From: Chamaecyparis obtusa
Taxonomy: Eukaryota > Streptophyta > Pinopsida > Cupressales > Cupressaceae
Direction: 5' to 3'
Assembly (NCBI GenBank): GCA_027943335.1
Contig: BSBK01000525.1
Span: 1,117,001 to 1,181,000 of the forward strand
DNA length: 64,000 nt
Shown here: one piece after another, positions 58,165 through 64,000 of the stretch
Numbering within the stretch: the first letter of the stretch is position 1
Layout: every line of letters begins with the position of its first letter
Position numbers and translations under genes: made by a program
The notes under the pieces: generated by a model
Told to the model about the DNA's origin: nothing
Seen by the model: only the letters and a program-made list of their open reading frames with translations
Database searches by the model: none

Positions 58165-58990
58165 TTACCATCACTAGAAGTTTCATCCACATGCAACAGA
58201 GGATCATTAATAATACATCTTTTCAAATCTGAATTCAAGATCTGATTAGAAACCAAAATAGAGACATCAACACACCTACTTGGAGCTATAAATTTATCAT
58301 AACACTCTTGTCCATTCTCAAATACATTTTTTCAGCAAATCCCTCTAGAGAAATGGTCCTTTTTCAATCGGTATTTGGCCATGTTTTCAATCTCTATTGT
58401 TGTCCTGAAAGCTTGATGCAAAGTCTTAGGTTCCTTGTCTCTTAACCTATAACTTATTTTCTTTGGAAATGCATCAAAGTAAATCGTAACACACAAAAGA
58501 TCTTGAGGTCTACTATTTTCAGGCATTTCATATAATGCTTTTGCAAATCTGATATTAAAATCAGGGACTAATTCATCTTCTCCAATCCTAAGATTCAACC
58601 AATTACTAAATACATCACTCAAATTCATTATCTCACCAAACTGTTCCATAAAAGTGACATGTAATTCATTCCAAGAAGAAATTGAACAAGCTGGTAAAAA
58701 GAAAACCTGTCCCTAGTATTATGCTTCAAAGTTTGAACAAACAACTTCATGTACACATCTTCAAACTCAATTTCGAAGTCACCCAATACATCAACAAACA
58801 TTTGAACATGATGACTTGCTGAAACAACTTGGTTTCCATAAAAGTTTGGTAAATAGTCTCTGATGTGATGAGGCATATCATGTGGGAAACCTTTAATGTC
58901 ATCAAAACACAATGGCTCATACCTCTTGGTATGGAAGGAATATGAAAAACCTTTACTAGTCTGTACTTTTTGTGAAAAGAAATTTGACAT
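58165..58990 (-). pseudogene. gag: NA3 Gag, N-terminal and capsid part
   Basis: Starts with MSNFFSQKVQTSKGFSY at 58990; a frame change near 58640 joins it to 58649-58332. Blocks agree with Tat-A Gag: DYLPNFYGNQVVSA, DFEIEFEDVYMKLFVQTL (EIENEDVVMELFV in Tat-A) and SYRLRDKEPKTLHQAFRTTIEIE (SYLLRDKSPHTLRDAFKLAINIE). A TGA follows near 58330, then the frame goes on to 58165, where Tat-B is inserted; it resumes at 42379. No zinc knuckle is seen. Confidence 0.8.
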
Positions 58991-59427
58991 CCTTCACTAA
59001 TTGCATAAACACACCTCTTTCCTAGTGCTAAAAACACTTAATAAAGGCAATTCGTTTAAATCACTAGATTCTCATGAAAGGAAAATGCATGAGAAGTAGA
59101 ATACCTTTGTTGTTGCTACTGCAATACTCTTTCATGGCCAGTAGAAGTAAACACACTCAAACAACCACCGATATTTTTTCCATTTGCAAATCAACTGATA
59201 AAGTTTTAGATCTATAAACAATATACTGAAAGTCTCTGAAAATTTACATGTATATCAATGCTACTAGGTTGCACAACACTTAAGTGTCACCACCGACAAA
59301 GATGTGGGAATATATTACTTGACTGGTCTAGAAATCAAAAATAGATGATTAGCTACTATGAACTTGCAACCTCCACTTTTCTAGCAGATTATATTTTTCT
59401 CGGTTGATTCCAAACTGTATTTTGAAA
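58991..59427 (-). other. NA3 leader between PBS and Gag
   Basis: About 440 bases without a supportable gene or repeat. Confidence 0.6.
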
Positions 59428-59445
59428 TCCCCACTAGAGTCACCA
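59428..59445 (-). other. Primer-binding site of NA3
   Basis: The minus strand reads TGGTGACTCTAGTGGGGA three bases from the LTR end, almost the same as the Tat-A PBS (TGGTGACTCTATTGGGA), so both would use the same tRNA, probably tRNA-Arg. Confidence 0.8.
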
Positions 59446-59448
59446 TTT

Positions 59449-61094
59449 TGTTAGTGATTTTCTTGTAAAACCTATATTAAACATGAAATCTTGATTCTAT
59501 AACTCCAAATTCATGATTCTTGCAAGTAAAATGGCTAATTGATAAGGAAGTACATTCCTTCTTCTTCTTCAAGCTCCATGGACCCAGGTGGGTGTACCTA
59601 TTTAGAGGCTCACTACTTCACAATGAATATTACAATGGATCAATGATATAAATCCTTCTTCTCTTTGAACCCAGAGGCTCAGCAAGGATAACCTAATAGT
59701 TTTCTTCTTCAAAGAAATTAACATACACCCTTACATTCATAGAATGCAAGACATAATCATTCAAGCCCTCAAATAGAAATCTAAAAATTATTTGAATAAT
59801 TGATTGATTGTGAAACATTACCAGCTAAGTTCAGACCAGTGTCTTGTCTATTGGGCAACAGAGTCATACAAATGAAACACACACAACAACTCTAAATGAA
59901 AATTAGTTAAAAGCTAAGAAAACTACGTTATAGATCTCTCTTCTCTCTTACACACTTTGAACATCAGATTCAAATTTAACTAAAACCCTCTGAGACTATC
60001 TATGATATTTACCTTTTTCCTTGAAAAGAACTCAACAACATAACTCACAATTTACCTTGTAAATCAGTGCATTGTAATGCCTTGCAAACACAATACACAA
60101 GAATTTAAAGCATACACAAGAAGACATAGCAGAATGTAGCAAAGGGCTTCAACTTCATTTTATTTATCCTTATTGCTTCAGTACATTGAATGAACTTTGA
60201 GACTAAAAAAAAAATAGAACCAAAAGCCAAAACTAGACTTGTAATATTGATTCAACAACCAACATTTACAAAGAGAAGAAAATAGAATATAAAGGCCAAG
60301 AAGAAGGTTCCAGATCTTTCTGGGAAACACTAGCTATCCTCTTTTCCCTAACAAATTTATAGCTGAGTCACTCTTTCTACACACTGCTCCAAAAAACTTG
60401 ATTTTGCACTCAAAAAACTCACAAAATTAGAATCCTCATTTGAATACCTTTCCAATGATATATGATACTTGCTATTTAGCCTCCAGGAGCTGCCCATGAC
60501 ATGCATTTGAAAATCTAGTTTACATTAGAATGATTTATTTTGCAATGTTCTGCTTGTAATTTTCAATAGTTTGTGCATGAATATTTATGCTTGCAGAAAA
60601 ATTTTTCATTTTATTCATTTTATCTACACAGACATACCATATTTTGCCACTTGGCACCAAAATTATGGGGTCCACCACTCCATTTATTCCTCTAGCCAAG
60701 GGCCCACCAATGGGTCTCTTGGTTCTTTCTTCAAAAGTTTGCATAGACTTCCTTACTTGCCATAGAATAGGCTCTTCAACTCACTGCCAAGATTCTTGCA
60801 ATTTGTAATTATGCATGTGGGCTTCCAAATACAATCAGCAAATCCTCCTCTGCAATTATGCATAGCCTCATATTGCATTTATCTTTTATTTTCAATCTAT
60901 GCATACTCTTCATGGGGCTGCTTTAGCTTAGAAATTACACCTGCCAAGTATATTGTTTTTTAAAATGTTCTCTTACCTCCTTTATGCTATTTTATATGTT
61001 TTGGACAAAATTCACTCTACGGGATCACAAACTACAGAGCATTATAAAATAAGTATTTTAATGAATATTTTTTTTACTTATCCCATGAACATAG
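59449..61094 (-). repeat. 5' LTR of NA3 (right copy), outer end cut by LTR-B
   Basis: Aligns with 38244-39893 from its inner end TGTTAGTGATTTTC (plus strand) to CATGAACATAG. The left copy goes on with AAAATCATAAC, whereas here TGTTGGCACC of LTR-B starts, so this LTR was interrupted by a later insertion. Confidence 0.82.
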
Positions 61095-64000
61095 TGTTGG
61101 CACCTGCAAAATTTTTGTGGCCCTACCATTTTCCTTCCAGTCTTTGCTATTGTTTTTCCCTATTTTCTAGCTAAAACCCTTGTTTGAAATTCAAAAAACT
61201 AGCCGTTGAACAAAAGAACCCTAATTGTGCCCTAGTCCTATTCTAATTTCATGTTACTTTTCGGGCCACTTAAAATTTCATAAAGGCATGTGCGTTAAAT
61301 TTTTATTTCATAAGTTCCTAAGTCTTTCGGCGTTAATTTTTCCTAAGTCCCCCGCAGTAATTTTTTCTAATGTTTCACCCTTTTAAACTAGTGGCTATCA
61401 TTAATTCGCAAGCCTTCCGCATGTCACAATTTTTGACAAGCACTTTACTGACAAGGCACCACCTATCCCGGTGGGCCCGTCCTTAGGGTAGCAGCAAGTT
61501 AAACAACAGGTAAGATCTACTGTGGTCATTTCACCGCTAAGGTAAGATGCTTGTTGTTTAAGCATCACAGTGTAGCGACAACTGTCTGATGTGATGGTAG
61601 AAGACCTGTGGGTCTGAAATGACATGTAAGTGTAGTTGGTAGATTCTCATTGGTCCATGTATTTTCACAGTGGCAATTGTCAGTGTGACTTGATTTCCAG
61701 ATGCATCAGAGGGTCTAGACATTGTCAGCAAATCAATGAACAGTGTAAGTTCTTATCGAATTTGTCAGAGGCTTTAGATTATGTGTCATCCATTGATTTC
61801 ATATCTTGTCAAAGGGTTGTCAAAGTAGGGAGGAGATTCTAGATCAACGACAGGCATGTAATCTGATGGAATCTTGTCAGGCCATGTGAAGATCAGACAA
61901 CCGTCAATTTTATGATGGGTGGGGGTCTAAAGTTTGGTAGTTCTGATAAATTACTTAGCGGTTCTAGGAAATCTCAAAGGGGTTCACTCATTTACATAAT
62001 AAAATGGAGGTGTTCCAAATCAGCTGGCGACTTGGCGAATAGTGTTTGGGAAATCGCTAAAATTTTTAGCAGAGGTAAAAGGTTTTCCGCGACTCGGCGA
62101 AAGTCTTTGGTCGTTGATTCACCAAATATTGATTAAAGGGTAAAGGTTTTTTGGAAATGGTAGGCCTATCTGATGATTCATCCTTGAGGTTTTCTATTCT
62201 TATTCACTTAGCTAGAGGATGATAAGGATTATGTCAGTGGGCCCGAAAGATTCTAAGGGATGCCAATTTGGATGATCGAGCGGTCAGCGTAAGATCTTAA
62301 GGGATCTGTCAAGGCTATGAGATTATAAGACCGCTGTCTGATCTAAAGCTTATGAAAGGTGGGTCCACCAGTCTTAGGGGAGTTAATACACTATAGGATC
62401 TAATGGTTATCATGATACCATTGATCAAAGATGCATGATGGATAAGTCCACGGTGTAGCAATGACCATGGATCTTCACTAAAGACATAAGGCCCACGAAA
62501 AGGAAGGATCTAATGGTCAGGACTTAAAGTTGGCCCAAATTTAAATATCAACCACTGATTCACTGCAAGTAACATAAAGTGACCATTGAAATTCAAATTT
62601 GAATTTTCTGAGATGTTTCTAGTGACAGAAAGGACCAAAATTTATGGTTTTAGCGGCAGGATTTGATGAAGTTGTTGTGCCAACTGCTGCAGGTTAGTCC
62701 AGAGGGTTTGATGATTGTTTGCAAACACTTGTACCATCATAAAATGGACATAGGTAATGCTCGAGGCATGTTGCAGGAGTACAAATAGACTGAAAAGGCA
62801 TGGTGTTTGTGTGATCTTCGGTACAAATCAGAGGATTTTCATTGATGAAGATCAGTTTTGGGTCTGTTGGTCCAAGTTACTTGGTTTTCTCCCCTAGAAT
62901 TAATTACTGATTGATATTGGTTGTTTTAGTGGGTGAAACCCTAACCCTAGCTATCTGAAGCCCTCTGCATTTTGAGTTCTTTAAGGATTCCAAGATAACT
63001 AATGGTATAAGTAGTTAGAGTTCTGATTTTGTAAGGGTTCTAAAACTTTTTGGGTCTCCTAGCTTTCTGGTTTTCCCATCTTTTGGATCCTAGTTCTAGT
63101 CTTTGGCAATCCAAGGGATTCTATTCTTTGATTCCATATTCTTGATGGTTGAATACTGATAATAAAAACTTTGTAGAGAAGATTGTTGATGCTATGATTT
63201 TGAGTAAAGAGTTTACTTGTATGTATTGATACACTTCCATGAAATACAATACAATTTCTACCTTGGTTTTGTTATTGTCTCTTTGCTTTGTGTTTATTAT
63301 TTTATGTCTCTACTTGTAAGGCATTTGGAACATATTAGTTTTAAGGTGGCTATATAATTGTTGCATGAGTTTCATTCAAGGAAAGAATTAAATCCTTATG
63401 TTGAATTTCAGAGAATGAATACATCTGTGGAAGATCTTGATGGTAGAAAACCTAGACTGAGAAGATAGTTTGTAAGGCATTCTATCCAAATTGTATGTGG
63501 TTTTTAAGGCATATCACTATATTTGCTATAAATTCCTCTATTGATTTATGTTAGACTCTTTTCCCAAAGGATTTAGCACTGATCTGATCTCTATTATTCA
63601 AACACCTTTCAGTCATCAAACACAAAATTCATCATTACCAATACCATTTCATTTCATGTTCATGTACCTAAGAAATAGGACTGTCCTTGATGTTTTATAG
63701 TCCATAGTTGCTGATTCCTTGAAGAGTGAATCAAAGGTTAACCTTCCTTGAGTTTTACTCATAAAAAGAGGAAGGACTCATCACACTTATGCCATTGTTC
63801 ATGTTATCATACTAGGAGTTTCATTAGTCACATTCTAGAATAGGTTGTTCTCAACTGTCTTTAGAATTATCTTCCATAAAAGTACCTCTAAAAAACTCAA
63901 TAGCATGACAATGAAGACCTAATCCACCAATCCATAGTTTACTTGAAAGATAGGAACCTATTTGTAGGCAATACCCACCTGAGTCCTGTGGAGCTCAAAG
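61095..64000 (+). repeat. LTR-B: Tat-type LTR, partial, runs off the window
   Basis: TGTTGGCACCTGC marks a clean LTR start at the point where the NA3 LTR stops. Similar to the Tat-A LTR at both ends ('ttctaatttcatgttactttt', 'ataaaggcatgtg', 'gtttgtaaggcattctatcc', 'ggcaatacccacctgag') but too diverged to be its partner, and it lacks the 3.5 kb ORF. The middle (61430-62600) contains GCGACT.GGCGA motifs and CG-rich patches. No coding sequence is supported. PBS and internal region would lie beyond 64000. Confidence 0.68.

Larger units (their letters stand above)
38244..61094 (-). mobile_element. NA3: minus-strand gypsy-type element without pol, split by Tat-B
   Basis: Two LTR copies, 38244-39893 or more on the left (3' LTR) and 59449-61094 on the right (5' LTR), agree over 1.64 kb with a few percent difference. 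A PBS of the Tat-A type lies next to the right LTR. The internal region, after removing Tat-B, is about 3-4 kb and codes for Gag plus an acidic tail; no protease, RT or integrase is seen. Right LTR is cut at 61094 by LTR-B, and the left flank TATTA has no visible partner. It probably depended on a Tat-A-like element for enzymes. Confidence 0.82.

Noticed and set aside
61095..64000. LTR-B as the 3' LTR partner of the Tat-A LTR
   Set aside because: Similarity is limited to blocks near the ends and ORF1 is missing; partners from one insertion should be nearly identical, as the other LTR pairs here are.

Overview
This 64 kb window looks like repeat-dense, AT-rich heterochromatin of a seed plant with a very large genome. 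A conifer or other gymnosperm is my guess, but nothing here fixes the species. I found no host gene, rRNA, tRNA gene or CRISPR array. Almost every base can be assigned to LTR retrotransposons nested in one another, all with disrupted reading frames. Alignments were made by eye, so boundaries are good to a few bases where TG..CA ends, target-site duplications (TSDs), primer-binding sites (PBSs) and polypurine tracts (PPTs) agree, and looser elsewhere.

Layout. (1) 1-675 is an antisense fragment of a copia-type LTR. (2) 676-24249 is a Ty1/copia element on the + strand (LTR 676-1984, iMet-type PBS, gag, protease, integrase, RT/RNase H). Its 3' LTR is cut off at 24249. Two non-autonomous copia-type elements sit inside it: NA1 at 2537-8961, in gag, with a perfect CTCTT target duplication, and NA2 at 10876-21693, between integrase and RT. 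Each encodes a coiled-coil protein with several CCHC zinc knuckles and a long unfamiliar ORF2, but no pol. NA2 is itself split by an unidentified insertion at about 16490-19897. (3) From 24250 a Ty3/gypsy Tat/Ogre-like element (Tat-A, + strand) begins. Its LTR appears to be about 6.9 kb long and to contain a 3.5 kb coding region. After its PBS come gag, protease, an extra RNase H placed before RT, then RT, RNase H and integrase, ending at 38229. (4) At 38244 Tat-A is interrupted by a minus-strand gypsy-type element with no pol (NA3, 38244-61094), which encodes a Gag with a long acidic tail. (5) NA3 is split by a complete minus-strand Tat element (Tat-B, 42380-58164; 1387 bp LTRs; TTATC/TTACC duplication) with gag, protease, RT, RNase H, an extra RNase H after RNase H, and integrase. 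(6) The right LTR of NA3 is cut at 61094 by a new LTR (LTR-B, 61095 to beyond 64000), related to the Tat-A LTR but without its ORF.

How the parts relate. Autonomous and non-autonomous elements seem paired. NA1 and NA2 share the PBS, PPT style and (NA2) R-U5-like LTR sequence with the copia element that contains them. NA3 shares the PBS and Gag type of Tat-A. The most interesting signal is an unfamiliar accessory protein domain that I see in NA1 ORF2, NA2 ORF2 and, more distantly, in the ORF lying inside the Tat-A LTR, that is, in both the copia and the gypsy superfamily. A second is that the extra RNase H lies before RT in Tat-A but after RNase H in Tat-B.
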